Shown: positions 1 through 8,316 of the stretch, piece after piece
Position numbering within the stretch: position 1 is the first letter of the stretch
Layout: each line of letters opens with the position of its first letter
DNA from: Ciceribacter sp. T2.26MG-112.2
Lineage (GTDB): Bacteria; Pseudomonadota; Alphaproteobacteria; Rhizobiales; Rhizobiaceae
Direction of reading: 5' to 3'
Assembly (NCBI RefSeq): GCF_900492205.1
Contig: NZ_UEYQ01000013.1
Span: 1-64,000, forward strand
Length of the DNA: 64,000 bases
Notes under the pieces: generated by a model
Seen by the model: only the letters and a program-made list of their open reading frames with translations
What the model was told of the DNA's origin: nothing
The model's database searches: none
Translations under genes and position numbers: made by a program

Positions 1-597
1 CTATTCCGCCGCCTCGGCCTCGGGGCCGCGGGGGCCGGCGGCCTCCAGCTCGTAGGAATAGCCTTCGAGCATGGCATAGGCCCGCTCGATCGCGGAAATC
101 TGCGTCTCGGCGCCCTTGATCGCCTCGGTGATCGACTGGGCGCGGGCGCGCAGCATGGCGCCGAGCACGTCGTTGTCCGGGCGGCGGCCGATGCGGTCGG
201 CATGCTGGCGCACGCGGGTGCGGTGGCGCTCCAGTTCGAGGATGTGGAAGCGGGCCTTCAGCAGATCGTCGGTCAGCTTGCGGCGCAGGCCGGCGACGGG
301 ATCGAAGCTGCCGGGGGCGCGCTCGTCGAGAATCATCTCGTTGACCAGCGTCTCCAGCATCATCAGGCCCTTGAGGTCGGTGGCGTCGGCGAGTTGCGGG
401 TCATAGCCGGTATCGTCATAGACCCGGCGGCGCACCGGGTCCTTGAGCAGTTCATAGGACGCGTTGAGCCGGCCGAAGGCGTCGAGATCGCCGCCGGCAT
501 CCGGATGGGCGCTCTTCGCGGCCTTGCGATAGGCGGCCTTGACCGCCGCCTCGTCGGCGTCGCGCTCCAGTCCGAGCAGTTGATAGGGATCGATCAC
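1..597 (-). CDS. J-domain (DnaJ-like) co-chaperone protein
   Basis: A 198-residue protein with an N-terminal J domain (about residues 3-65). The HPD tripeptide needed to stimulate the ATPase of a DnaK-type Hsp70 is at residues 31-33. There is no Gly/Phe-rich linker, zinc finger or DnaJ C-terminal domain, so this is a class III J protein and not DnaJ itself. The remainder (residues 70-190) is charged and helical, probably the client-specific part. I chose the GTG at 597, which gives an IDPYQLLGL start typical of J domains and has AGGAAG upstream; the reading frame continues to 765 but that part is low-complexity and unlike a protein. The TAG stop is the first codon of the window. The Hsp70 partner and client are unknown. 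Confidence 0.85.
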   Translation of the reverse strand: MIDPYQLLGLERDADEAAVKAAYRKAAKSAHPDAGGDLDAFGRLNASYELLKDPVRRRVYDDTGYDPQLADATDLKGLMMLETLVNEMILDERAPGSFDPVAGLRRKLTDDLLKARFHILELERHRTRVRQHADRIGRRPDNDVLGAMLRARAQSITEAIKGAETQISAIERAYAMLEGYSYELEAAGPRGPEAEAAE

Positions 598-1068
598 GGC
601 GAAAGCTTCCTCGGCATGTGCAAAGCGGGCCCCCGCATGTCTGGTAAAGCGTCCGGGCCCCGGCTTCAAGTCGCAAGGCCGCTTGTCCAAAGAATGGCAA
701 AGGGCGGTGCAAGGGCCAGGGACCGGCGGCGCGCGCCCGTGTCGTGTCCGGCGCCCCCGCCGCACCCCTCAAATCTTAATGGATTCAGCCGGTTGCCCTG
801 CCGGAGTGACGATGCCGGGCCTGCAAGCCTCTTGCCTTTTGACGCAAAAGGCCTTAGCAATGTCGCCGTTCGGGCACTAATGATCCCGGAGACTGGACCG
901 ACTGTATGACCGCCGGAGCGGTCCTGGGGGCTTCCTCCCGCTGGTAGACGTTCTTTCCCCGTTATCGCGACTTCCGACTAGCCCGTCACACCGAAGGGCA
1001 ATATCGACCCCTCTTCCGGCCCGCCGGGCGTGGGGAAACCAACGACACAAGGGATAAGGAACTCTCCC
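598..1068. other. Intergenic region and likely cold-shock leader
   Basis: About 470 bases without a convincing gene between the divergent J-protein and csp genes. The open frames here are shadows rich in Arg and Pro. A small hairpin, GACCGC (908-913) pairing with GCGGTC (918-923), lies 145 bases upstream of the csp start. A long structured 5' leader is usual for cold-shock genes, so the right half is probably the csp 5' UTR. I see no clear promoter. Confidence 0.4.
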
Positions 1069-1281
1069 ATGGCCACCAAAGGCACCGTAAAATTCTTCAA
1101 CCAGGACAAGGGCTTCGGCTTCATCACCCCGGAAGGCGGCGCAAAGGACGTATTCGTCCACATCTCCGCTCTCCAGGCTTCCGGCATCCAGACGCTCAAG
1201 GACGGCCAGCAGGTTTCGTTCGACACCGAGCCGGACCGCATGGGCAAGGGCCCGAAGGCCGTCAACATCCAGGCTTTCTGA
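1069..1281 (+). CDS. Cold shock protein, CspA family
   Basis: A 70-residue single cold-shock domain. RNP1 (KGFGFI, residues 14-19) and RNP2 (VFVHIS, residues 28-33) are both intact, so it should bind single-stranded RNA or DNA and melt RNA structure in the cytoplasm. The length equals that of classic CspA proteins. The ATG at 1069 has AAGGA eight bases upstream. An in-frame ATG at 1030 would add 13 residues not found in the family. The gene is monocistronic and ends in a strong terminator. Rhizobia carry several csp paralogues, so I give no specific symbol. Whether this copy is cold-induced cannot be read from the sequence. Confidence 0.95.
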   Translation: MATKGTVKFFNQDKGFGFITPEGGAKDVFVHISALQASGIQTLKDGQQVSFDTEPDRMGKGPKAVNIQAF

Positions 1282-1313
1282 GCCCGTTCGCCGAAAGGCG
1301 ATGATCATTTGAG

Positions 1314-1338
1314 ACGGCGTCCACGGGGCGCCGTTTTT
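1314..1338 (+). terminator. Rho-independent terminator of csp
   Basis: ACGGCG (1314-1319) pairs with CGCCGT (1329-1334), followed by a run of five T. It lies 33 bases after the csp stop and before the end of the convergent dusA gene. Confidence 0.8.
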
Positions 1339-1373
1339 CGTTGTCCGCTTGTCCGGGCCGCCCTGCCCGCCGC

Positions 1374-2384
1374 TCAGGCCGCGACCTTCGGCCCGCCGGC
1401 AATGTCGACGGCGGCAAAGGCCTCGGCGATGATCTCCGGCCCGGCGGAGGGCTTGGTGGCATCCGACAGGATCTGCCGATAGCGCCTGGCCCCGGCAAAG
1501 CCCTGGAACAGGCCGATCATGTGGCGGGTCACGTGATTGAGCCTGCCGCCCCCGGCAATCACCGTCTCGGCATAGGCGATCATGGCGTCGCGCACCCCGT
1601 CCCAGTCGGGGGCCTTGGCGGGCAAGCCATAGATTTTTTCGTCCACCTCGGTCAGAAGCGTGGCATTGTGATAGGCGGCCCGTCCGAGCATGACGCCGTC
1701 CATCACCGCAAGGTGGTCGAGCGCCTTGTCCAGCGTGTCGATGCCGCCGTTGATGCCGAGGAAGACGCCCGGGTTTTCGCGCTTCATCCGGTAAACGATG
1801 TCGTAGTCGAGCGGCGGGATCTCTCGGTTCTCCTTCGGCGACAGGCCCTGCAGCCAGGCCTTGCGGGCATGGATCCAGATCGCATCGGCGCCGGCGGCCA
1901 CCATGCGGGCGAGGAAATCCGGCAGCACCGCCTCCGGTGCCTGGTCGTCCACCCCGATCCGGCACTTGACCGTCACCGGCACGCTCGCCACCTTCTTCAT
2001 TGCCGCGACACAGGCCGCCACCGTCTCCGGCTCGCGCATCAGGCAGGCGCCGAAGGTTCCCGACTGCACCCGGTCGGACGGGCAGCCGACATTGAGGTTG
2101 ATCTCGTCATAGCCGAAGTCCGCCGCGATCCGCACCGCCTCGGCAAGCTTTGCCGGATCGGAGCCGCCGAGCTGCAGCGCCACCGGATGTTCTTCCGGCG
2201 AAAAGCCTAAGAGACGGTCGCGGTTGCCGTGCAGGATCGCGTCGGCCACCACCATCTCGGTGTAGAGCAGCGCCCGGCCGCTCAGGCGCCGGTGGAAGTA
2301 CCGGCAATGCCTGTCCGTCCAGTCGATCATCGGGGCGACCGCGAAGATCTTCGTCCCCGGGCTTAAGAGCGGTGCTATCGTCAT
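1374..2384 (-). CDS. dusA: tRNA-dihydrouridine(20/20a) synthase DusA
   Basis: A 336-residue FMN- and NADPH-dependent enzyme that reduces U20/U20a in the tRNA D-loop. The N-terminal APMIDWTDRH segment is the flavin-binding start of the Dus TIM barrel. The motif NLNVGCPSDRVQ carries the catalytic Cys at residue 101, and the spacing plus the DRHCRYF segment are typical of the DusA subfamily rather than DusB or DusC. Length is normal for DusA. It converges on csp and stands alone. The start at 2384 is the first ATG and the usual distance before the barrel. Confidence 0.95.
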   Translation of the reverse strand: MTIAPLLSPGTKIFAVAPMIDWTDRHCRYFHRRLSGRALLYTEMVVADAILHGNRDRLLGFSPEEHPVALQLGGSDPAKLAEAVRIAADFGYDEINLNVGCPSDRVQSGTFGACLMREPETVAACVAAMKKVASVPVTVKCRIGVDDQAPEAVLPDFLARMVAAGADAIWIHARKAWLQGLSPKENREIPPLDYDIVYRMKRENPGVFLGINGGIDTLDKALDHLAVMDGVMLGRAAYHNATLLTEVDEKIYGLPAKAPDWDGVRDAMIAYAETVIAGGGRLNHVTRHMIGLFQGFAGARRYRQILSDATKPSAGPEIIAEAFAAVDIAGGPKVAA

Positions 2385-2622
2385 GCCGGGTCAGATAGCC
2401 TTGGCAGAGGCCGTCCGCAAGGGTGTCGGGTTTCGGCACCGGTTGTTTGAAAGGTCAAATAGGGATGGTCTTGCCGGCGCTGGCGCCGAGGGTTTCCGTT
2501 CGTCTGGCGCGAAAATTCTCCACCCCCGCGAAAATCCGAGACTCTCCATACTGCGACGAACAATTGCCGCTTTGCCGGCCTTCGTCGTAAACAGGGAGTA
2601 ATTTGCCTGGAGGAGGTGCAGC

Positions 2623-3015
2623 ATGGAGACGTTCACCGGCGGTTGCCTGTGCGGCAATGTCCGCCTTGTCGCAACGGGGCGACCCTACCGGGTCGGCATC
2701 TGTCACTGCCTCGACTGCCGCAAGCATCACGGCGCGCTTTTTCATGCGTCGGCGATCTTTCCCGAGGATGCCGTGACGGTCGAGGGCGAGACGCGCGGCT
2801 ATGCCGGGCGGTTCTTCTGCCCGCGCTGCGGCTCACCGGTGTTCGGCCGCAGCGGCGACGAAGTCGAGGTAAACCTCGGATCACTGGATGCGCCCGACCA
2901 ACTGGTGCCGACCTACGAACTCTGGACCATCCGCCGCGAATCCTGGCTTCCGCCATTTCCGCTCAACAGGCGTTACGAGCGCGATCGCGACGAAACCAGC
3001 CGCTTCGAGGAGTAG
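2623..3015 (+). CDS. GFA (glutathione-dependent formaldehyde-activating fold) family protein
   Basis: A 130-residue Mss4-like beta fold protein of the GFA family. Zinc-binding cysteines are visible: C8/C10 (CLC), C27/C29/C32 (CHCLDC) and C66/C69 (CPRC). The founding member, Gfa of Paracoccus, was proposed to speed formation of S-hydroxymethylglutathione, but most short relatives have no proven function and that activity has been questioned. A strong Shine-Dalgarno (GGAGGAGG) precedes the ATG at 2623. It is monocistronic. The same window holds the two real enzymes of glutathione-dependent formaldehyde oxidation at 16.1 and 19.0 kb, but the distance argues against a shared operon. Confidence 0.85.
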   Translation: METFTGGCLCGNVRLVATGRPYRVGICHCLDCRKHHGALFHASAIFPEDAVTVEGETRGYAGRFFCPRCGSPVFGRSGDEVEVNLGSLDAPDQLVPTYELWTIRRESWLPPFPLNRRYERDRDETSRFEE

Positions 3016-3105
3016 CACAGGCCGCAGTTATGGGGTCAGAGGAGCGAGCGGTGAACGATTGCCGAACCGAGTTGCCGTTCCGACTGCGATCAGGCGGGCC
3101 CGTCC

Positions 3106-3543
3106 TCACAACAGCCCGAGTTCCGCCAGTTCGCGCTTCAGATCCTCCGGCATGTCCTCGAGGTTGGCGCCGGAAGCCCCAAGGTCTCTCGGAGCGGAAT
3201 CAGGCTCAAGGTAGCGCCAGCCCTGGAACGGGCGGCGGGGGGCGGGTGCGGTTTCGATCACTTCGGGGCCGAGCACCAGTTCGCAGCGGGAAATGCCGTC
3301 GGCGCCGGTGAAGGTCTTGATGTCGATGAGCTTCTGGCGGGCGGCGACCTGGCCCTTGATGACCCAGTAGAGCGATCCGCCGTCGAGCAGTTCGTCCATC
3401 CGCTTGGGCACCATGCGCGTCACATGGCTCGACTGCGGCTCGAGGCCCGCCGCAACCGCGGAAAGCGCGCGCTCGGCCACCCATTCGCGAAGATCGTCGA
3501 GGCTGTCGGCGCCGACGCAGAGCTTGATCATGTGCAGTGTCAT
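3106..3543 (-). CDS. DUF1489 family protein
   Basis: A 145-residue cytosolic protein with the pattern of the DUF1489 family, found widely in Alphaproteobacteria: an N-terminal HMIKLCVGADS start, a central THxTRMxPKR-like segment (here HVTRMVPKR) and an RPFQGWRYL motif near the C terminus. No catalytic motif is recognisable and no function is established. It lies 63 bases downstream of the serine dehydratase gene on the same strand and could be cotranscribed with it, but nothing else connects them. Confidence 0.8.
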   Translation of the reverse strand: MTLHMIKLCVGADSLDDLREWVAERALSAVAAGLEPQSSHVTRMVPKRMDELLDGGSLYWVIKGQVAARQKLIDIKTFTGADGISRCELVLGPEVIETAPAPRRPFQGWRYLEPDSAPRDLGASGANLEDMPEDLKRELAELGLL

Positions 3544-3606
3544 GGCACCGGTGATAATCCGCTCACCGCCGGCGTCAAGGACAAAGCGGCTCTCCGACCC
3601 CCGCCG

Positions 3607-5007
3607 TCAGCATTCCACCACGTTGACGGCAAGGCCGCCGAGCGAGGTTTCCTTGTATTTCTCGCTCATGTCGTTGCCGGTCTGGCGCATGGTCTCGATG
3701 CAGGCGTCGAGCGGGACGAAATGCTGGCCGTCGCCCTTGAGCGCCAGCGAGGCCGCGGTCACGGCCTTGACGGCGCCGAGCGCATTGCGCTCGATACAGG
3801 GCACCTGGACGAGGCCGGCGACCGGGTCGCAGGTCATGCCGAGATGGTGTTCAAGCGCGATTTCGGCGGCGTTCTCGATCTGCTCCGGCGAGCCACCCAT
3901 CACGGCCGCCAGCCCCGCCGCCGCCATGGCGGAGGCCGACCCCACTTCGCCCTGACAGCCCACTTCGGCGCCGGAAATCGATGCATTGTGCTTGATGATC
4001 CCGCCGATGGCAGCCGCCGTCAGCAAATAGTCGCGGATGCCGTCCTGGTCGGCATCGGGGTGGAAATGCAGGTAGTAGCGGATGGTGGCCGGCACCACGC
4101 CGGCCGCCCCATTGGTCGGCGCGGTGACGACACGGCCGCCGGCGGCGTTCTCCTCGTTGACCGCCATGGCATAGACCGACAGCCAGTCATTGGCGAGCAG
4201 CGGATTCTGCCGGTTGGAGCGCCATTCCTCCTGCAGCTGGTCGTGAATGGAGCGGGCGCGGCGGCGCACGTTGAGCCCGCCCGGCAGCCGTCCGTCCTGT
4301 TTCAGGCCACGGTCAATGCAGCCGCTCATGGCGTCCCAGATCCGGTCGAGGCCGGCATTGAGCGCCTCGCGGTCCATGACCGCTTCCTCGTTCGCCCGCT
4401 TCATCTGGGCGATCGTCAGGCCGGAGCGGGCCGCCATGTCGAGCATTTCCCTGGCCGAGGCGAAGGGATAGGGCACCTTGTGGCTGGAGGCCGCCTTCTT
4501 CGCCTTCTGCAGGGCCAGAAGCTCGGTGTCGGTGACGACGAAGCCGCCGCCGATCGAGTAGTAGATCGTCGTCAACAGCACGCGCCCGTCCCTGTCGAGG
4601 GCGGAGAGCCGCATGCCGTTGGCATGGCCCGATAGCGGCACCTTCTTGTCGAAGACGAGGTCTTCCTTCGGATTGAAATGATAGGCCGGATGGCCGGGCG
4701 GCGCGACCTTGTGGGTGCGCTCGACCTCCTCGACGATGGCGTCCATCCGGTCCGGGTCGATCCTGTCCGGCGCCTCGCCGGTCAGGCCGATGATCACCGC
4801 CCTGCCCGTCCCATGGCCGATGCCGGTATAGGCGAGCGAACCGTGGAGGCTGGCTTTGAGTGCCGCGACCTGAGCACCTTGCGGGCGTGGCCAGCTATCC
4901 GAGGCGATCAGGTCGAGAAAGCGGTTGGCCGCCGTCATCGGTCCCATCGTATGGGAACTCGAGGGCCCCACCCCGATCTTGAACACATCGAAAACCGAAA
5001 GAAACAT
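3607..5007 (-). CDS. sdaA: L-serine ammonia-lyase (L-serine dehydratase)
   Basis: A 466-residue single-chain enzyme that deaminates L-serine to pyruvate and ammonia with an oxygen-sensitive 4Fe-4S cluster. The beta-like domain starts the protein with the SSSHTMGP motif (near residues 15-22). The alpha-like catalytic domain has the [14 protein letters not shown] segment and cluster-ligand cysteines in the [20 protein letters not shown] segments. Length matches the fused bacterial SdaA type. The gene allows growth on serine as carbon and nitrogen source and affects the pool feeding one-carbon metabolism. No frameshift is visible. Confidence 0.95.
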   Translation of the reverse strand: MFLSVFDVFKIGVGPSSSHTMGPMTAANRFLDLIASDSWPRPQGAQVAALKASLHGSLAYTGIGHGTGRAVIIGLTGEAPDRIDPDRMDAIVEEVERTHKVAPPGHPAYHFNPKEDLVFDKKVPLSGHANGMRLSALDRDGRVLLTTIYYSIGGGFVVTDTELLALQKAKKAASSHKVPYPFASAREMLDMAARSGLTIAQMKRANEEAVMDREALNAGLDRIWDAMSGCIDRGLKQDGRLPGGLNVRRRARSIHDQLQEEWRSNRQNPLLANDWLSVYAMAVNEENAAGGRVVTAPTNGAAGVVPATIRYYLHFHPDADQDGIRDYLLTAAAIGGIIKHNASISGAEVGCQGEVGSASAMAAAGLAAVMGGSPEQIENAAEIALEHHLGMTCDPVAGLVQVPCIERNALGAVKAVTAASLALKGDGQHFVPLDACIETMRQTGNDMSEKYKETSLGGLAVNVVEC

Positions 5008-5128
5008 GTCGCTCCGCCGCCTCCAGGCTGATTTGCCTCACGCTAGATCAACATGCTTAGCGGATGCGGCGGCGAACCGACATCCTTTTTCATCCGCGCG
5101 ACATGAAGAGGGATCCCAAACGACAACA

Positions 5129-5150
5129 GCGCGGGTCGTGAAACCCGCGC
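5129..5150 (-). terminator. Hairpin downstream of the small membrane ORF
   Basis: GCGCGGGT (5129-5136) pairs perfectly with ACCCGCGC (5143-5150). Read on the minus strand it is followed by a T-rich tail (TGTTGTCGTTT), as expected for a terminator of the short reading frame at 5180-5281. Confidence 0.55.
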
Positions 5151-5179
5151 CGCCTGAAACCGTCATTGATGACTTCGGA

Positions 5180-5281
5180 TCAGATACTGCCAAAGAGATA
5201 AGCCAGGCACAAAATGCCGGCAAATCCGACCAGAGCGCGGATCGTAACGCCCCAGCAGGATTTATGGATGCTGTCTTCCAT
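5180..5281 (-). CDS. Candidate 33-residue membrane peptide
   Basis: A short frame encoding 33 residues: a polar N terminus (MEDSIHKS), then one hydrophobic stretch (about residues 10-32, ending LAYLFGSI) long enough for a membrane helix, then TGA. A GGAG motif stands seven bases before the ATG, and a perfect GC-rich hairpin follows 30 bases after the stop. It sits in a 580-base gap that otherwise has no gene. The composition is unlike the shadow frames around it. I do not recognise the family. It may be a real small inner-membrane protein of the kind missed by gene finders. Confidence 0.5.
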   Translation of the reverse strand: MEDSIHKSCWGVTIRALVGFAGILCLAYLFGSI

Positions 5282-5587
5282 GAAGACTCCGTTTGACCGT
5301 TGTTGGCAGAAAGCCGTCCCCCGACCGCTTCCGTGCGAAACGATTTATTAAAATCCGCACGCCTTCGCAACTGCAAAAAAGGCAAAAGAAAGGCACATAC
5401 CGCGCAGCAGCCATGCACCACGCGCATACGACATCGAAAATTCAATGACTTGCGCGCCAGCACTCGTCCGGCGCCCCGCAGAGATTTGCCCCGTTTCAAT
5501 CCAAGATCTTTTCATTCGGTTAATTCGCTTGTGGAGAACCGTGCGAATCCGCTTAGAAAGGAGCCAGTCCATCGCGCCGGAATCGCC

Positions 5588-6286
5588 ATGACCCTTCTCG
5601 ACTATCTCGCGCTTTCGCTGTTCGGCCTCTTGTGGTTCGCCTTCGCCTGGATCACCGGCCAGGGACGCATTTTTTCCCGCACCAGCCTGACCCAGGCCAT
5701 GGCCGAGCGCCGGCGCCAATGGATCATGAATTCGCTCGGGCGAGACCTGAAGATGATCGACACGCAGATCCTGTCCGGCCTGCAAAATGGTACCGCCTTC
5801 TTCGCCTCGACCTCGATCTTCGCCATCGGCGGCTGTTTCGCGCTGCTCGGCCAGACCGAACAGGTCGATGCCGTGCTGAAGGACCTGCCCTTCGTGGTCG
5901 AGGGCGGACGCACGACCTTCGAGGTCAAGGTCTTCGTTCTGACCGCGATCTTCGGCTATTCCTTCTTCAAGTTCGGCTGGTCCTACCGCCTGTTCAACTA
6001 TTGCACCATCCTGTTCGGCGCACTGCCGATGGCCGACGAGGCACGCCGGGACCCCGAAGCCGCCGCCCGGGCCGCCGAACTGACGATCCGCATGAACATA
6101 ATCGCGGCGGGACATTTCAATGCGGGCCTCAGAGCGCTGTTCATGTCGATCGGCTATCTCGGCTGGTTCGCCAGCCCCTATCTCTTCATGGCGAGTTCGC
6201 TCACCGTCTTCGTCGTCCTGCTGCGCCGGCAATTCTTCTCCGAGGCAAGGCTCGCACTGATCGAAACACCTGCGTCCGCGCCATGA
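5588..6286 (+). CDS. DUF599 family membrane protein
   Basis: A 232-residue membrane protein with about four hydrophobic segments: an N-terminal helix (residues 3-22), a pair at about 60-78 and 110-128, and a C-terminal pair near 178-215. The RRRQWIxN segment after the first helix and the FKFGWSYRLFNY segment in the middle match the DUF599 pattern of Proteobacteria. No function is known for the family. I chose the ATG at 5588 because the protein begins with the usual short N terminus before helix 1; the upstream frame extension is not protein-like. The next gene starts 76 bases downstream in the same direction. Confidence 0.8.
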   Translation: MTLLDYLALSLFGLLWFAFAWITGQGRIFSRTSLTQAMAERRRQWIMNSLGRDLKMIDTQILSGLQNGTAFFASTSIFAIGGCFALLGQTEQVDAVLKDLPFVVEGGRTTFEVKVFVLTAIFGYSFFKFGWSYRLFNYCTILFGALPMADEARRDPEAAARAAELTIRMNIIAAGHFNAGLRALFMSIGYLGWFASPYLFMASSLTVFVVLLRRQFFSEARLALIETPASAP

Positions 6287-6362
6287 AATCGTCACCTTTG
6301 CGCGGTCTGGCAAGGCGCATGGCGTAACCCGCCGACGAGACGGCAAGACGGAAGGAACGCGC

Positions 6363-7334
6363 GTGGCCGCTGATCAACAAACGACCGCCCAGGGCCTGCC
6401 GACCTTGCGGCGGATCGAGGCGCTGGACGCGGCGCGCGGCCTCGCGCTGATCGCCATGGCGACCTACCATCTGACCTGGGACTTCGAGTTCTTCGGCTAT
6501 CTCGAACCCGGAACCGCCACCAGCGGTTGGCTGAAGATCTATGCCCGTGCCATCGCCTCGAGCTTTCTCTTCCTTGCCGGTTTCAGCCTGGTCCTGGCGC
6601 ACTATCCCGAGCTGAAGGCGCGATCCTTCGCCAAGCGGCTGGCCGTCATCGTCGCGGCAGCCGCCGCGATCACCGTGGCCACCGCGGTCGCCATGCCGGA
6701 AAGCATGATCTTCTTCGGCATCCTGCATGCGATTGCCGCCGGCAGTCTGGTCGGGCTCGCCTTCCTGCGCCTGCCGCCGTTCGTCACGCTCGCCGCGGCG
6801 GTGGCGGCCATCGCCCTGCCCAATTTCTACCGGTCCGAGATTTTCGACGCGCCGGCCTTGTTGTTCGTCGGCCTGTCGCAGCATTTGCCCCGCTCGAACG
6901 ACTATGTACCGCTCCTGCCCTGGGTCGGGGCACTGCTCACCGGAATTGCCGCGGCACGGATCGCTCTCGCCAGCGGCTGCCTTTCGCGGCTCGCCGGTCT
7001 GCCGGCTGGTCCAAGCTGGATCAGGCTGGCCGGACGCAACAGCCTCATCGTTTACCTTCTGCACCAGCCGCTGTTGATAGCGGTGGTTTTCCTGATCTCG
7101 ATCATAGCGCCGCCACAAAAAAGGGATCCTATGCAGTCGTATCTGGCGAGTTGTGAAAACGCTTGCCTGGCCGAAGGCTCGGACGCGGCACTGTGCCAGC
7201 GTTTCTGCGCCTGCACGCTCGACCGGCTGCAGCAGCAGTCGCTTCTTTCGCCCCTCCAGTCTGGCGCAATCTTGCCGGACCAGGATGAGCGAATACTAGA
7301 GCTTGCGCGTGAATGTTCGGCCATCAGTCAATGA
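6363..7334 (+). CDS. DUF1624 (heparan-alpha-glucosaminide acetyltransferase-like) membrane protein
   Basis: A 323-residue multi-pass protein. It begins with a GTG preceded by GGAAGGAA. RRIEALDAARGLALIAM near the N terminus followed by a conserved YHLTWDFEF His is typical of DUF1624, the bacterial relatives of lysosomal HGSNAT acyltransferases, which are thought to move acyl groups across the membrane. About eight helices follow; the GRNSLIVYLLHQP segment near residue 225 is also typical. Odd: after the last helix there is a soluble tail with five cysteines (C264, C268, C278, C282, C284) in a twin C-x3-C arrangement, not part of the core domain. The substrate is unknown. Confidence 0.8.
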   Translation: MAADQQTTAQGLPTLRRIEALDAARGLALIAMATYHLTWDFEFFGYLEPGTATSGWLKIYARAIASSFLFLAGFSLVLAHYPELKARSFAKRLAVIVAAAAAITVATAVAMPESMIFFGILHAIAAGSLVGLAFLRLPPFVTLAAAVAAIALPNFYRSEIFDAPALLFVGLSQHLPRSNDYVPLLPWVGALLTGIAAARIALASGCLSRLAGLPAGPSWIRLAGRNSLIVYLLHQPLLIAVVFLISIIAPPQKRDPMQSYLASCENACLAEGSDAALCQRFCACTLDRLQQQSLLSPLQSGAILPDQDERILELARECSAISQ

Positions 7335-7346
7335 CAGGACCTGACC

Positions 7347-7823
7347 ATGAATGCCTATAGGTTGAAGCCGCTCAGCTTTCCCTGGCCTCCCGTCTTGTAC
7401 GGTCTGGCCATCCTCTTCGCCCTGCTGGCCGACCGCTTCATCGGAATTCTGCCTTCGGTGATGCCCAACGGCTATCTGTTCTACGCAATCGGCGCGCTTC
7501 TCGTCGCCGTCGCGCTCTTTCTCGACCTGTGGGCTATCAAGACGCTGGTCGAATACCGAACGACCGTGATGCCGCATCGCGGCGCGCAACGGCTGGTGAC
7601 GAGCGGCCCGTTCCGCTACAGCCGCAACCCGATCTATCTCGGCTATACGCTGATTACGCTGGCGATCGGCTTCCTCACCGGCAATGCCTGGTTCTTCGTC
7701 GCCGCCATCGGCGCGGCGATCGTCACCACCGTCATCGCCATCCGCAAGGAAGAGATGCACTTGCTGGCGCGGTTCGGCATCGATTTCGAGCACTATTGCC
7801 AGCGCACCCGGCGCTGGCTCTGA
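7347..7823 (+). CDS. Isoprenylcysteine carboxyl methyltransferase-like (ICMT/PEMT) membrane protein
   Basis: A 158-residue protein with about four to five hydrophobic helices. The C-terminal half has the conserved GPFRYSRNPIYLGY motif (about residues 90-105) and the downstream EE...FG.DFEHYCQRTRRW segment (residues 133-157), which form the S-adenosylmethionine pocket in this family. Bacterial members methylate unknown lipids or small molecules and not prenylated proteins. It begins 12 bases after the DUF1624 gene and is almost certainly cotranscribed with it, suggesting both modify an envelope component. The substrate is unknown. Confidence 0.85.
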   Translation: MNAYRLKPLSFPWPPVLYGLAILFALLADRFIGILPSVMPNGYLFYAIGALLVAVALFLDLWAIKTLVEYRTTVMPHRGAQRLVTSGPFRYSRNPIYLGYTLITLAIGFLTGNAWFFVAAIGAAIVTTVIAIRKEEMHLLARFGIDFEHYCQRTRRWL

Positions 7824-7862
7824 CGGGCGGGCCCGGGCAGCGCCGCTGACACTGGTGGACGA

Positions 7863-8249
7863 TCAGGTTCCGACGCCGATTTCCACAAGCCGCGTCAGGC
7901 AGGCCTCTTCGGCCTGATCGAGTTCGGCGAGCGTCTCCTCGATGTCCCGGCGCTTCTGCCGAAGATCGTCGCGCTTCTCGTCGATCTTCTTCATCATCAG
8001 CTTCAACTGACCGATTTCGCCCGGCGGTTCCTTGTAAACGTGGACTATTTCGCGGATTTCGGCTACGGTAAACCCAATCCGCCGGCCACGCAGGATTTCC
8101 TGCAGCAGGTGACGGTCGGCAGCCCGGTAGAGCCGGGTGCGGCCACGACGCTCGGGATGAAGCAGGCCCTCGTCTTCGTAGAAGCGAAGCGTGCGGGTCG
8201 ACACCCCGAATTCGCGCGTCAGTTCCGTTATACTGTAATACTTCTTCAC
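7863..8249 (-). CDS. MerR family transcriptional regulator
   Basis: A 128-residue regulator. The N terminus (YYSITELTREFGVSTRTLRFYEDEGLL) is a textbook MerR winged helix-turn-helix, followed by the wing (RLYRAADRHLLQEILRGRRIGFT) and a dimerising coiled coil (about residues 75-120). There is no cysteine pattern of a metal sensor; the single Cys (in EEACLTRL) is near the C terminus. The compact form resembles LiuR/AcuR-type MerR proteins that control branched-chain or fatty-acid catabolism, but no such genes are beside it. A palindrome of the LiuR type lies 35 bases upstream of its start, so autoregulation is likely. Confidence 0.88.
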   Translation of the reverse strand: MKKYYSITELTREFGVSTRTLRFYEDEGLLHPERRGRTRLYRAADRHLLQEILRGRRIGFTVAEIREIVHVYKEPPGEIGQLKLMMKKIDEKRDDLRQKRRDIEETLAELDQAEEACLTRLVEIGVGT

Positions 8250-8283
8250 AACCGTTCCGATTCATTTGGGAAACGGTATCTTA

Positions 8284-8305
8284 TTGACTTTTACGTATAA
8301 GTCAA
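8284..8305 (-). promoter_or_regulatory. MerR-type operator overlapping the merR promoter
   Basis: A palindrome with arms TTGACTT (8284-8290) and AAGTCAA (8299-8305) around a TTACGTAT centre. Read toward merR, TTGACT can serve as the -35 and TAAGAT, 16 bases on, as the -10. MerR regulators bind exactly between such elements, and LiuR-family sites have a TTGACGT-type arm. There is no T run in the direction of mgtE transcription, so it is not a terminator for mgtE, which ends at 8317. Confidence 0.65.
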
Positions 8306-8316
8306 TTTTTTGCCCG

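Noticed and set aside
5351..5437. 28-codon minus-strand frame with a hydrophobic C-terminal half
   Set aside because: It has no Shine-Dalgarno and a mixed sequence; the neighbouring 33-codon frame is better supported.
8284..8305. Palindrome read as a terminator of mgtE
   Set aside because: On the mgtE strand no T run follows the second arm. The T run is on the opposite side, where no gene ends.
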